The notes: generated by a model from the sequence alone, not told the origin. Positions 10,961-19,426 are shown, counted from the first letter of the stretch. The stretch is 64,000 nt of DNA from Enterobacterales bacterium CwR94 (GCA_002837195.1 KZ478059.1:806001-870000); one strand, 5' to 3'. Made by a program: numbers and translations.

Positions 10961-10975
10961 GTCTGCATTGCAGAC
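10961..10975. promoter_or_regulatory. Candidate LysR-type operator (T-N11-A palindrome)
   Basis: GTCTGCATTGCAGAC is a perfect inverted repeat of two 7-bp arms around one base, and contains the T-N11-A pattern recognised by LysR-type regulators. It lies 45 bp upstream of the chosen oxygenase start. No regulator gene is adjacent, so a CysB/Cbl-like or distant regulator would be needed. Confidence 0.45.
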
Positions 10976-11028
10976 CACCACTAACTAAAAGTGCTAAGAA
11001 TGTGTGAAAACGGGATAAGGGCTTGAGA

Positions 11029-11574
11029 TTAATGCTCGGGCAGGGAATAGCCCAGATGAAGGGCGGGAGAATCGGGCAGTTCAACGCCAGCATACTTCAT
11101 CAGATACCCCACACGCTCCTGCGCTGACAAATTAATCTGTCGAAACTCTGGACGCTTAAACCATAACTCCGGTTGAAATATCAGTTCTGCGGGCGCCGCC
11201 TGGGGAAAGGCTTGCTCAAGCAGCACCACGGCATGATCGGTTTCCGCCAGCGTGCCTTCACCAGAGAGGATAAACTCAACCAACTGCACTGCGTCATCAA
11301 AGGTCAGGTCATCCACCACCGCCTGACGCTGTAGCGCACTGTGAACAAAGGCTTCGGGCGTCATGGTCAGATGATAATCGTAAAACTCTTGCCAACTAAA
11401 GGCCCGCCCGGCTTTGTCATTCCAGTCAGTAATCAGGCGAATTAATTCAGGATCCTGCTCATCGGCGTCATCATCCAGTCGTTTAGCAATAGCCACTAGC
11501 AACGTAAAAAATACCGTTTCCTGATCGCGAATACTTTTGGTCTCTGAGGGTTTCAGCCTGTCCGGCAATGGCAT
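11029..11574 (-). CDS. Uncharacterised protein, 181 aa
   Basis: A soluble, acidic protein of 181 residues that I do not recognise. It has no signal peptide or membrane segment. It begins MPLPDRLKPSETKSIRDQE and ends HLGYSLPEH, with mostly helical composition. The start ATG 11574 follows an excellent GGAG site at 6 nt; an upstream start at 11616 is less likely. It is transcribed divergently from the acetyltransferase gene, with a shared intergenic region of about 140 bp, and towards the oxygenase operon, but probably has its own promoter. Confidence 0.7.
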   Translation of the reverse strand: MPLPDRLKPSETKSIRDQETVFFTLLVAIAKRLDDDADEQDPELIRLITDWNDKAGRAFSWQEFYDYHLTMTPEAFVHSALQRQAVVDDLTFDDAVQLVEFILSGEGTLAETDHAVVLLEQAFPQAAPAELIFQPELWFKRPEFRQINLSAQERVGYLMKYAGVELPDSPALHLGYSLPEH

Positions 11575-11716
11575 GGTAACTCCGTAATACATAGGGGATG
11601 ATGGCCCTGTAAGCATAACGTTTAACCCTGACAGGGGAAAGCACTGCCCTGCACTTCAATCTTCTGCCGCAACGCTTTATGCTGTGCACCATTATTCATG
11701 CTTACAGGACATTTTC

Positions 11717-12196
11717 ATGCATTACACCCTTCGTCCGGCGGTGGCCACCGATGCGCAAACCATTTTCGATATGATTGTTGAACTGGCCATTTATGAAAAA
11801 GCACCGCAGGAAGTCAAAACCTCACCGCAAGAAATTGAAGCCACCCTGTTTGGGGCCGGGAGCCAAACCGAAGCGTTAATCTGCGAAGTTGACGGTAAAA
11901 GCGTGGGTTATGCGGTATTTTTTACCAGCTACTCCACCTGGCTTGGCCGCAGTGGCATCTATATGGAAGATTTGTATGTCACGCCTGCGGCCCGTGGCTG
12001 TGGTGCTGGCAAAGGCATGCTGCGTCGTATCGCGCAATTAGCCGTCGAGCGCGGCTGCGGCCGTCTCGAATGGAGTGTGCTGGACTGGAATCAGCCCGCG
12101 ATTGATTTTTACCTGAGCCTCGGTGCAAAACCGCAGGATGAGTGGGTACGCTATCGCCTGGAGGGTGCAGCCCTGGCAGAAGCAGGTCAGGTGTGA
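11717..12196 (+). CDS. GNAT N-acetyltransferase (SSAT2/thialysine-like)
   Basis: A single-domain GNAT acetyltransferase of 159 residues that transfers acetyl from acetyl-CoA. The acetyl-CoA loop reads RGCGAGKGML, preceded by the strand MEDLYVTPA and followed by EWSVLDWNQPAIDFYLSLGA. This pattern is typical of the diamine/thialysine acetyltransferase group (SSAT2-like), so a small amine is the likely acceptor. The start ATG 11717 follows an aggac site; an upstream in-frame ATG at 11684 is less likely. The substrate is not demonstrated. Confidence 0.85.
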   Translation: MHYTLRPAVATDAQTIFDMIVELAIYEKAPQEVKTSPQEIEATLFGAGSQTEALICEVDGKSVGYAVFFTSYSTWLGRSGIYMEDLYVTPAARGCGAGKGMLRRIAQLAVERGCGRLEWSVLDWNQPAIDFYLSLGAKPQDEWVRYRLEGAALAEAGQV

Positions 12197-12651
12197 TGGG
12201 TTTGCAGTAGACTTTTTTCTGACAAGAAAATCATTTCAAACATTTAAAGAAACACAAAGTCGGGCCAAAATTTCTGGTCCGATTCATCGATTTATTGTTA
12301 TCAATGTCCGCTATTTCTCAACGTACTGCCCACAATTTCTCACAATCTGCGTGTCCAAATAAGTCATCGCCTGGATATCCTTAATTAAGCTATCCCTGCT
12401 GCAGAGCAGCGCTATAGTCCAATTCGTTACCACGAGCATCAAGCCAGACAATAAAGGATGACGAAAACGTGCATTCTTTCCGAGCGTAATACAATTTCAC
12501 CGACCTGGCGCAGGGTCAAAAATGAGACAAATACTTCACTTTCAGGCAGCATTCTCAAAGTAATGGCCTTAAGGCTAATAAACAGATATTAACCTTACGT
12601 TTTTGTTACTGTTTCCACGTTTAAAACTCATCCAGCAAACCAGGAATCGTT
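12197..12651. other. Gene-free AT-rich left flank of the toxin locus
   Basis: No convincing gene in 455 bp. The DNA is visibly more AT-rich than the acetyltransferase gene beside it. An imperfect inverted repeat at about 12262-12283 (cgggcca...tggtccg) could fold in RNA but has no T tract. The promoter of the toxin gene is presumably near the right end, but I cannot fix it. Confidence 0.4.
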
Positions 12652-13476
12652 ATGGATAACGAAATTCGAATTGCGCTGTCTCCCGTTCAACTGGCGGCAG
12701 TCATGTCAGATGAAACAATCACCGAAAGTGAAACGCTCAGTAATCGTCTATGGGGTAGTCTTGAGTTCGTTTTAGGTGTTACTGAAATGGTGGGAGCTAC
12801 TGCACTATGTGTGGCACCAGAACCCACTGGATTAACCAAGGCTGGCTGCATCGTTGTTGGGGCCCACAGTATGGACACCATAAAGACCGCAGCAAGTAAG
12901 ATCATTACCGGATCAAATGTTCGGACAGCGACGTTGCAGGCCGCAGAAGGGTTAGCAAAAAAACTTGGCGCTGATGACGATACTGCATTTAAAATTGGTG
13001 TTGCTGTTGATGTTACAGTCCCTTTAGGATTTGCAGGTGCCATTGGTGCTGCCAGAATATTATCTGTTCGTTCCGGAAGTATAAATCTTCTTGAGCATGA
13101 AGCCACTGCGACGGTTAAAGGTGGAGGCCACACACTTAGCAGGCACGTAGGTATTTCAGAAGCTGATTTAAGAACAAGGCTGATCCGTAGACCCAATCTA
13201 CCTGCAACCAGCACATTTACGAGCTTGCAAGCAGCGGAAGAGGCGGTTTCCGCCGCTCTAAAAAACAATAAGTCACTTATTACTCATTGGGCAGCAAATG
13301 CGCCAGCAAAAAGTAGACTCGAAATCAGCCATTTTTCAGGTAAGAACATTGGCATTGGGCTGGAGTCTGCGACAGGATCTGTAGTGAAGCTTTCCAAAAT
13401 AAAAGTTGTCATTCATCTTGAGCTGTATAATGGCAAACCTTACTACGTTTTAACGGCATTTCCGACTTTTAGGTAA
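12652..13476 (+). CDS. RNase A-like toxin (CdiA-CT-type RNase domain)
   Basis: The C-terminal half (about residues 155-274) matches the bacterial RNase A-like toxin domain known from CdiA of Yersinia kristensenii. It shows GGHTLSRHVGISEADLRTRL with H160, R164 and H165, a central TSTFTSLQAAEEAV segment and the terminal YYVLTAFP with Y265 and T268. Proteins of this family cleave RNA and are neutralised by a cognate immunity protein. The N-terminal part (1-150) has hydrophobic, glycine-rich stretches (IRIALSPVQLAAVM, LTKAGCIVVGAHSMDTIK) and is not a CdiA filament, so how it is delivered is unclear. No signal peptide or secretion genes are visible. The next gene starts 3 bp after the stop. Confidence 0.8.
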   Translation: MDNEIRIALSPVQLAAVMSDETITESETLSNRLWGSLEFVLGVTEMVGATALCVAPEPTGLTKAGCIVVGAHSMDTIKTAASKIITGSNVRTATLQAAEGLAKKLGADDDTAFKIGVAVDVTVPLGFAGAIGAARILSVRSGSINLLEHEATATVKGGGHTLSRHVGISEADLRTRLIRRPNLPATSTFTSLQAAEEAVSAALKNNKSLITHWAANAPAKSRLEISHFSGKNIGIGLESATGSVVKLSKIKVVIHLELYNGKPYYVLTAFPTFR

Positions 13477-13479
13477 TAC

Positions 13480-13773
13480 ATGGATAACTACTACCTGAAC
13501 CAACTTATAGGCTGTTACTTCAATCAAGATTACGACTTATCAGGTGAAACAATTCACGAAATCATGCAGTGCTACCTTGAGAGTGAATCCCCTGAAATGG
13601 CTAACAGTCTTTTAGTCGATATTGATAAATTTCTCATTCAGCCGATTGATATTGAAGCTGAGTTCGACAAATTATATCACTATGATTTTAGCCCCAAACT
13701 GTGGGGCATAACGGCGGTTGAATTTCTAAACTCTATTTCTTTGCAAACCAAACAATACCTGGGCGTGGCATAG
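13480..13773 (+). CDS. Immunity protein for the RNase A-like toxin (CdiI-like)
   Basis: A 97-residue acidic protein (YYLNQLIGCYFNQDYDLSGE, then DKLYHYDFSPKLWG), starting 3 bp after the toxin stop. Size, acidity, position and motif layout fit the CdiI-type immunity family that pairs with contact-dependent inhibition toxins. It should bind the basic nuclease domain and block it. Coding DNA is AT-rich like the toxin gene. The role as immunity protein is inferred from family resemblance and pairing. Confidence 0.8.
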   Translation: MDNYYLNQLIGCYFNQDYDLSGETIHEIMQCYLESESPEMANSLLVDIDKFLIQPIDIEAEFDKLYHYDFSPKLWGITAVEFLNSISLQTKQYLGVA

Positions 13774-13803
13774 CGATAAAACGGGTAATCATCCAAACGT
13801 AAA

Positions 13804-13837
13804 AGCCCCGCCAAGTTGGCAGGGTTCTTTTTTTTAT
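13804..13837 (+). terminator. Terminator of the toxin–immunity operon
   Basis: An imperfect stem (agccccgccaagttggcaggg, split around agt) is followed by ttctttttttt, about 30 bp after the immunity stop. It closes the two-gene unit. Confidence 0.7.
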
Positions 13838-13907
13838 TCTCTTGCGGATTTAGCTTCGCAAAGGGCGGCTTGCGCATCGTGAAGTTTGATTCCGATGCAA
13901 CACGGTA

Positions 13908-14378
13908 ATGTGCCAGCACAGTGGTTTCAGGGTTGTGATCACAGATATTGCAGGAATGAAGTTTTCCGACATTGTGAACGACAGGCTCCAAATAACCCAG
14001 GGCAAAACAGGTGCGATGATTTCAATACCTCTCGATCACCAACTCAAGGCTGTGAATCTGCAACTGAGAGTGGTCATAGAGCGCTGCCGCCAGGCGAACG
14101 CCACAGACTTCTTCCTGAGCGTGGGAGCACGCAAAAACAGCACAGACGGAAAACTGCACCTCGATACGCTAACAAAGCAGTTTGTAGCGGCCCGGAAAAA
14201 ATCTGGCCTGGTCTTTGAAAAATCACCACCGACATATCCTGAGATCAGGAGCCTGTCAGGTAGGCTTTTCGAACTTGAAAGGGGTAAAGAATTCGCAATG
14301 AAATTGCTCGGCCACAAGTCGAAGAAAACAACTCAAAAGTATCTCGATTCGCGCGGTAAAGAGTACGTAAACCTTTAA
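13908..14378 (+). pseudogene. Lambda-type tyrosine recombinase (integrase), 5'-truncated remnant
   Basis: The reading frame covers only the C-terminal catalytic part of a phage-lambda-like integrase: MKFSDIVNDRLQITQGKTGA, then RSLSGRLFELERGKEFA, LLGHKSKKTTQKYLDSRG. The nucleophile tyrosine and the LLGH histidine remain. The N-terminal arm- and core-binding domains and the box-I arginine context are missing. In lambda Int the box-II motif reads HELRSLSARL; here it is PEIRSLSGRL, with proline in place of the catalytic histidine. The fragment should therefore be inactive. It ends about 80 bp from the 3' end of sdsR, suggesting that an element once integrated at that gene. Confidence 0.82.
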
Positions 14379-14393
14379 CACCGGGGATGGGTT

Positions 14394-14422
14394 TTCGGAC
14401 AAATTTCGGACATCTTCGGACA
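14394..14422. repeat. Three helically phased TTCGGACA repeats
   Basis: TTCGGACA occurs at 14394-14401, 14405-14412 and 14415-14422. Repeat starts are 11 and 10 bp apart, so all copies face the same side of the helix. They sit between the integrase remnant and the SdsR terminator, where recombinase arm-type or excisionase sites are usual. Function is inferred from position. Confidence 0.6.
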
Positions 14423-14455
14423 AGAACACACAAGCCATTGATTTTATTGACAAAT

Positions 14456-14556
14456 AAAAAGAGACCGGAGACGATTCCTGTCACCGGTCCAGGGAAATGG
14501 CTCCTCTTGAGAGCCGTGCGCTAAAAGTTGGCATTAATGAAGGCGTATTGCCTTGC
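14456..14556 (-). ncRNA. sdsR: SdsR (RyeB) small RNA
   Basis: SdsR is a σS-dependent, Hfq-binding small RNA that represses ompD, mutS and others. The minus strand reads GCAAGGCAAUACGCC, then the invariant UUAAUGCCAACUUUUAGCGC, then a stem (ACGGCUC...), CAUUUCCCUGGACCGG and the terminator GGACCGG...CCGGUCUCUUUUU. This matches E. coli RyeB closely, with compensatory changes in the terminator stem. The antisense RyeA transcript would come from the plus strand and cannot be delimited here. Position beside yebY is conserved, whereas the pphA side is displaced by the accessory block. Confidence 0.92.
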
Positions 14557-14562
14557 TCTTTA

Positions 14563-14570
14563 AAAGTAGC
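14563..14570 (-). promoter_or_regulatory. σS-type -10 element of sdsR
   Basis: Read on the minus strand, the segment is GCTACTTT followed by TAAAG and the RNA start. CTACTTT fits the σS-preferred -10 (C at -13), as in E. coli sdsR. The start of transcription is placed at about 14556 by alignment with RyeB. Confidence 0.6.
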
Positions 14571-14666
14571 CAGGTAGTGAATAATTTCCAGTCAATTGTA
14601 AATTGTCTGAATCAAGAATCGCACTCTGTGACTGGGGATACAAAACGAGACAAGAAAACTGTCGTA

Positions 14667-14685
14667 ACCCCCGAATGGGGGCTAC
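14667..14685 (-). terminator. Hairpin after yebY
   Basis: GTAGCCCCC-attc-GGGGGTTAC (minus strand) forms a strong stem about 10 bp downstream of the yebY stop. It lacks a T tract, so it may stabilise the 3' end rather than terminate alone. Confidence 0.4.
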
Positions 14686-14694
14686 GGCGGGGGA

Positions 14695-15033
14695 TTACTC
14701 ACACAGCGTCTGCGCGCGCGCGATCAACAAATCCATAAAACGTTGTACATCGTGCTGAGAACGCCTTTTATCAACAATCACCGCGATCGGTGATGCATTG
14801 ACCTGCTTGTTGTTCATCTGCTGGGTGCCGATCTCATTTAACGGGTACTGCGCCAACGTACCGGGATTAATCGCAAACAGTGCCCCCTCTTTGCCGCAGG
14901 AAAGCATGACCTCTTCACGGCTAAATGCCCAAACGTCTTTACCCATCTCATGACGGCTAACGGTCACGGGTGGCGCAGCCAATACCGACTGACTGATCCC
15001 GCAGGCCAACAGTAGCCATGCCCATTTCTTCAT
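14695..15033 (-). CDS. yebY: YebY family secreted protein
   Basis: A 112-residue exported protein (DUF2511 family). The Sec signal peptide is MKKWAWLLLACGISQSVLA, followed by VSRHEMGKDVWAFSREEVML and LNEIGTQQ, as in E. coli YebY. Two mature cysteines (MLSCG and the terminal TLCE) could form a disulfide. It is the third gene of the yobA–yebZ–yebY operon, linked in E. coli and relatives to copper. Its biochemical function is not established. Confidence 0.9.
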   Translation of the reverse strand: MKKWAWLLLACGISQSVLAAPPVTVSRHEMGKDVWAFSREEVMLSCGKEGALFAINPGTLAQYPLNEIGTQQMNNKQVNASPIAVIVDKRRSQHDVQRFMDLLIARAQTLCE

Positions 15034-15061
15034 TACAGTAACCTCGACTTCATTCTACAAT

Positions 15062-15940
15062 TTATGCGGGTTGCAACGTAGCGAACCAACTGACGATGCC
15101 ACTGACCAGCAGTGCCAACACCGCTTCCGTCCATGTCAGACGCACAAACCAGCGTTGGGCGGCTGAACCGGCTTCATGAAAGCGCGGCAGCAACAGATAA
15201 CGGTTCACCAGTGCTAACATCACCATGCTGGCCACCAGCACACTTTTCACCAGCAGCAGCTGGCTATAAGTGGCAAAACTGTGCCACGGCCATCCACGGA
15301 TCATTAACGCATTGACCACGCCGGTCGCAATCACACAAGCCACCGCCACATGTCCGATGCGAGAATAACGAATCAGCGTGCGTATGGCATCAGGGCGATA
15401 AGCGATATCACGCGCATCGCGCATCACACGGGGCAAAATTAACAGCCCACCGGCCCATACGCTCGCCGATAAGAGATGAATGGCGTGGCTGGCGCGGTGC
15501 AGCGTGCCTGTCGTCCCCTCATGCAACGTGGCGTGTCCGACAAACGCCAAACCCATCAGTTGCCAGACGGCCAGAAGCAGTAACGTTTGCTGACGCAGCG
15601 CCCCGCGTAATCCTAACGCCAGGCAGGCCACGAGCGCCAATCCCACCTGCCATTGCCAGGCCTGACCAAACTGCGTATTCAGCACCGCGCGCCAAACGTC
15701 TGCTGACAGCACATCCTGCCAGCCCTCCCCCATTAATCCCGTTTGCACCATCAACATCAGAACGGCACTTAACGCGGTCAGTCCTACGCCATAACGCCAA
15801 TGCCACTGACAGCCGTACGCTAACGGAGATTGATAGCGGGCAGGCGCCAGCAATACGGTAAAACAGGTCGCTCCCGCCAATAAGATCAGCGCAGAAAAGT
15901 GGACCCAGCGTAGCAGGATATAGAGTTCGGCCAGCAACAT
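15062..15940 (-). CDS. yebZ: CopD-family copper-resistance membrane protein YebZ
   Basis: An integral membrane protein of 292 residues with about eight hydrophobic segments, related to CopD/PcoD, thought to move copper across the inner membrane. Conserved histidines lie in LRWVHFSALIL, GHATLHEG and SHAIHLLSASVWAGGL. It begins one base after the yobA stop and is followed 28 bp later by yebY, so the three are co-transcribed. Direction and substrate of transport are inferred from the family. Confidence 0.92.
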   Translation of the reverse strand: MLLAELYILLRWVHFSALILLAGATCFTVLLAPARYQSPLAYGCQWHWRYGVGLTALSAVLMLMVQTGLMGEGWQDVLSADVWRAVLNTQFGQAWQWQVGLALVACLALGLRGALRQQTLLLLAVWQLMGLAFVGHATLHEGTTGTLHRASHAIHLLSASVWAGGLLILPRVMRDARDIAYRPDAIRTLIRYSRIGHVAVACVIATGVVNALMIRGWPWHSFATYSQLLLVKSVLVASMVMLALVNRYLLLPRFHEAGSAAQRWFVRLTWTEAVLALLVSGIVSWFATLQPA

Positions 15941-15941
15941 A

Positions 15942-16313
15942 CTACTTCACGGTGAAGTGATACGTGCCCTTGGTTTTATGACCATCCACAGAAAGGACGT
16001 GCCAGTTAACAGCATATTTTCCACTACTTAGCGGCTGCAACAGCGGCACTGTCATCTGGTTTGGCTGCGCAGCGTCACGCTGTGCTTTCTCTGTGGCGAC
16101 AGTCTCTTGCTGGTCGTTGAGGATCACCACACCACTAAAAGCCGGTTCAATCGCTTCTGAGAATGTCAGGGTCAATGCCTGCGGTGATGCCGCAACTTGC
16201 GTATTGGCCGCGGGCTGCTGCGATGTTAAGTGCGCGTGGGCAAACACCTGGTGAGAAAACAGCAGCACAGTTGAGAAGACGATAACGCGTGAACCGCGAG
16301 AAAACAGAGACAT
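15942..16313 (-). CDS. yobA: CopC-domain periplasmic copper-binding protein YobA
   Basis: A 123-residue exported CopC-like protein. The signal peptide ends at VFA, giving a mature N-terminal histidine (HAHLTSQQPAAN), the residue that binds Cu(II) in CopC proteins. The beta-sandwich motifs LTLTFSEAIEPAFSGV and YAVNWHVLSVDGHKTKG are intact. As first gene of the operon with yebZ it probably hands copper to the CopD-like membrane protein. Confidence 0.93.
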   Translation of the reverse strand: MSLFSRGSRVIVFSTVLLFSHQVFAHAHLTSQQPAANTQVAASPQALTLTFSEAIEPAFSGVVILNDQQETVATEKAQRDAAQPNQMTVPLLQPLSSGKYAVNWHVLSVDGHKTKGTYHFTVK

Positions 16314-16465
16314 AACAGGGATATTCCTTGTCTGGCAACACAGGTGCCGAAAGGATACTCCGCCCCCTTTCCGCTGTCGAGCAACCGGTTTGGTTATCCG
16401 TGCCCTGGGCTTGCACTCCTGCGCATCCTGTTTTACTTTTGCCGCTGAGTTTCAAGGAGAGGTGT

Positions 16466-16696
16466 ATGAGTCACAATCTGGCAATTTTGCCAAAAGATGA
16501 AAAAGACAAAGTGAATGTCGATTTGGCCGCTGCGGGAGTGGCCTTTAAAGAGCGCTACAACATGCCAGTGGTAGCAGAAATGGTCGAGCGTGAACAACCT
16601 CAGTCGTTACGCGAATGGTTTCGCGAACGTCTGATGCATCACCGTCGCTTATCTCTGCAATATTCGCGTCTGCCTTATGAACCTAAACAGAAGTAA
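16466..16696 (+). CDS. holE: DNA polymerase III subunit theta
   Basis: Theta binds the epsilon proofreading subunit in the polymerase III core and slightly stabilises it. The 76-residue protein begins [20 protein letters not shown] and contains [19 protein letters not shown], as in the enterobacterial family. Start ATG 16466 follows a strong aaggagagg site. exoX follows 6 bp after the stop, so they may be co-transcribed. Confidence 0.95.
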   Translation: MSHNLAILPKDEKDKVNVDLAAAGVAFKERYNMPVVAEMVEREQPQSLREWFRERLMHHRRLSLQYSRLPYEPKQK

Positions 16697-16702
16697 TCCG
16701 TC

Positions 16703-17362
16703 ATGCTAAGAGTGATTGATACGGAAACCTGCGGTTTACAGGGTGGCGTGGTTGAAGTTGCCTCGGTGGATGTGATTGACGGACAAATTTGCAATCCAAT
16801 GAGTGACCTTGTCTGTCCTGATCGCCCCATTAGTCGCCAGGCAATGGCCGTGCATCGCATCACTGAAGCCATGGTATTTGACAAACCGCCAATCGAAGAA
16901 GCCATTCTGCGTTATCACGGCAGTGCTTACTATGTGGCGCACAACGCCAGCTTTGATCGTCGCATGTTGCCCCCCTTGCAGGGTGAATGGATTTGCACCA
17001 TGACGCTTGCCCGTCAGATTTGGCCTGGCATCAAGTACGGCAACAGTGCACTGCGCGAAAGTTTACGGCTGGATGTCACGCCTCCTGCTGATTTGCATGC
17101 ACACCGGGCGCTGTATGACTGTTACGTCACCGCTGCCCTGCTGATTCGCATTATGCAAGAATCTGGCTGGGATGCCGCAGAGATGGTCAGTCGCATGACT
17201 AACGGCAGCGCCAACAGTAGCCTGCTGCCATTTGGTAAATATCGGGGGCAACCCATCGCGGCGATTGCAGAAAAAGATCCGGGATACCTAAAATGGATGC
17301 TAAAGAATATCCCCGATCTGAAACCGGCGTTGCGCAAAGCACTTAACGCCGCGTTGAAGTGA
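16703..17362 (+). CDS. exoX: Exodeoxyribonuclease X
   Basis: ExoX is a DnaQ-family 3'-5' exonuclease acting on single- and double-strand DNA in mismatch and recombinational repair. The DEDDh pattern is visible: D-x-E in VIDTETCG near the N-terminus, the aspartate in AHNASFDRRML, and H-x4-D in HAHRALYDC. The length, 219 residues, matches E. coli (220). It converges directly on ptrB with no gap. Confidence 0.94.
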   Translation: MLRVIDTETCGLQGGVVEVASVDVIDGQICNPMSDLVCPDRPISRQAMAVHRITEAMVFDKPPIEEAILRYHGSAYYVAHNASFDRRMLPPLQGEWICTMTLARQIWPGIKYGNSALRESLRLDVTPPADLHAHRALYDCYVTAALLIRIMQESGWDAAEMVSRMTNGSANSSLLPFGKYRGQPIAAIAEKDPGYLKWMLKNIPDLKPALRKALNAALK

Positions 17363-19426
17363 TTACTGCTGCGCGCCGGGTAATGTGCCCTGCGCCAGTC
17401 CAATCAGAAAAGCATACTCGAGTGCCAGCTCTTCCTGACCTTTAAAACGCCCCGATTTGCCGCCGTGTCCGGCATCCATATCGGTTTGTAACAGCAGCAA
17501 ATTATCATCGGTTTTCAATTCACGCAGCTTCGCTACCCATTTTGCTGGCTCCCAGTATTGCACTTGCGAATCGTGCAACCCGGTGGTGATTAACATGGGT
17601 GGGTAGGCCTGTGCGCAGACATTGTCGTACGGGCTGTACTGCTTGATGTAGTGATAGGCATCCGGTTGTTCTGGATTGCCCCACTCTTCATATTCACCGG
17701 TGGTTAATGGGATGGTGGGATCGAGCATGGTGGTCACCACATCCACAAACGGCACCTGCGCAATAATACCGCGCCAGAGATCAGGGCGCATATTCACTAC
17801 CGCCCCCATCAGCAAGCCTCCGGCACTGCCTCCCATGGCATAGGTATATTCACGATCGCCGTATCCCCGCACCAGTAAGGCTTCGGTGAGATCGATAAAA
17901 TCGTTGAAGGTGTTCATTTTGTTCATCAGGCGGCCATCATCATACCAGGCCTGCCCCAGTTCACCGCCACCGCGTATGTGGGTTAGGGCAAAGACAAAGC
18001 CGCGATCCAATAAACTTAGACGACTGCTACTAAAACTGGGGTCCATACTGCTGCCGTAAGAGCCGTAGCCGTAGACCAGTAAGGGATTTTTCCCGGCACG
18101 ATAATGGTCTTTGTGATACACCAGCGAAACCGGCACCTCGACACCATCACGCATCGGGATCCACAGGCGCTCGCTCACATAATGTTGCGCATCAAAACCG
18201 GCAATCTCACGCTGCTTCAGAACACGACGCTCTCCGGTGTCCATATCCACTTCCAGCACGCTGTCGGGTGTGGTCATCGATGAATAGCCATAACGCAGTT
18301 TCGATGTCTGCGGGTCGGCATTCTGACCAATCCAGGTGGTATAAGTGGGATCATCAAAACGAATATCCACTTCTTTACCCGTCTGGTGATGGATCTGCCG
18401 CAAATTGGTTAAGCCTTTAGCACGCTCTTCCACCACCAACCAGTCGCGAAACAGCGCAAAGTCTTCCAGCACCACATCCGCTCGCGGTGCTAATTTCGTC
18501 TGCCAACTCTCCTCCTGCGCTTGTTGCGTCACGTACAGCCCAAAGTTTTTACCTTCGCGATTAGAACGGATCCAGAATGTGTCTTGATAGTGGTCAACGC
18601 CATATTCATGATCCTGACGGCGCGCAACGAAACAGAGAGGCTCTGCGCAGGGATTATCCGCATCTAACAGACGCACTTCACTGGTGGTGGTGCTGTTGAG
18701 TGAAATACCGATGTAACGCTCAGAGGTGGTTTTATACAGGCCCAGATAAAACGCTTCATCCTGCTCTTCATAAACTAAGACATCGGCAGATTGCGGTGTG
18801 CCCAACTGATGTCGCCAGACCTGCCAGGGTAACAGGGTCTGCTCATCTTTCAGTACATACCATATCGTTTGGCTGTCACTGCTCCAGACGGCACTGGAAG
18901 AGACATTTTCCAGTACGTCATCCAGCCACGTATCGGTGGCTAAATCACGAAAACGCAGGGTATAAATACGACGCGAGAGGAAATCTTCTGCCACTGCCAT
19001 ACGTTGGTTATCTGGACTCACCACCATGGCACCCAGCGTATAAAACTCGTGACCTTCTGCGCGTGCGTTGCCATCAAGCAGTAGTGTCCAGGCGTCACTT
19101 TCGTTGGCCGTTGCTGGCTGGCGCCAATAAACAGGGTATTCGTTGCCCGTTTCAAAGCGTGATTGATAGCGCCAACCGCGCTTCACAAAAGGAACGGAAT
19201 GATCTTGCTGGGGAATACGGGCAATCAGCTCCGAGAGAAGTTGCTCTTTAAGCGCAGACTGCGTGTCCATCACGCTGTCACAGTACTGATTCTCTTCCTG
19301 TAGGTAGGCCAGTATTTCGGCATTTTGACGTTTATCATCACGTAACCAGTGATAATCATCAGTACGGCGGTCGCCGTGCCATTCCATAATATGGGGACGT
19401 CGGGTGGCTTTCGGTGGCGTTATCAT
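17363..19426 (-). CDS. ptrB: Oligopeptidase B
   Basis: PtrB is a cytosolic prolyl-oligopeptidase-family serine peptidase that cuts small peptides after basic residues. The N-terminal beta-propeller covers about residues 75-400. The hydrolase part has the catalytic serine in GGSAGG, aspartate near TTGLHDSQV and histidine in DAGHGGKSG. The start ATG 19426 gives 687 residues, against 686 in E. coli, and follows a gaagag site; ATG 19456 adds ten non-conserved residues. Confidence 0.94.
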   Translation of the reverse strand: MITPPKATRRPHIMEWHGDRRTDDYHWLRDDKRQNAEILAYLQEENQYCDSVMDTQSALKEQLLSELIARIPQQDHSVPFVKRGWRYQSRFETGNEYPVYWRQPATANESDAWTLLLDGNARAEGHEFYTLGAMVVSPDNQRMAVAEDFLSRRIYTLRFRDLATDTWLDDVLENVSSSAVWSSDSQTIWYVLKDEQTLLPWQVWRHQLGTPQSADVLVYEEQDEAFYLGLYKTTSERYIGISLNSTTTSEVRLLDADNPCAEPLCFVARRQDHEYGVDHYQDTFWIRSNREGKNFGLYVTQQAQEESWQTKLAPRADVVLEDFALFRDWLVVEERAKGLTNLRQIHHQTGKEVDIRFDDPTYTTWIGQNADPQTSKLRYGYSSMTTPDSVLEVDMDTGERRVLKQREIAGFDAQHYVSERLWIPMRDGVEVPVSLVYHKDHYRAGKNPLLVYGYGSYGSSMDPSFSSSRLSLLDRGFVFALTHIRGGGELGQAWYDDGRLMNKMNTFNDFIDLTEALLVRGYGDREYTYAMGGSAGGLLMGAVVNMRPDLWRGIIAQVPFVDVVTTMLDPTIPLTTGEYEEWGNPEQPDAYHYIKQYSPYDNVCAQAYPPMLITTGLHDSQVQYWEPAKWVAKLRELKTDDNLLLLQTDMDAGHGGKSGRFKGQEELALEYAFLIGLAQGTLPGAQQ

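Noticed and set aside
12262..12283. Inverted repeat after the acetyltransferase as terminator
   Set aside because: The stem is imperfect and there is no T tract; recorded only as a feature of the intergenic region.
13886..14218. Alternative plus-strand frame across the integrase remnant
   Set aside because: Shadow of the frame that carries integrase motifs; its translation has no family features.
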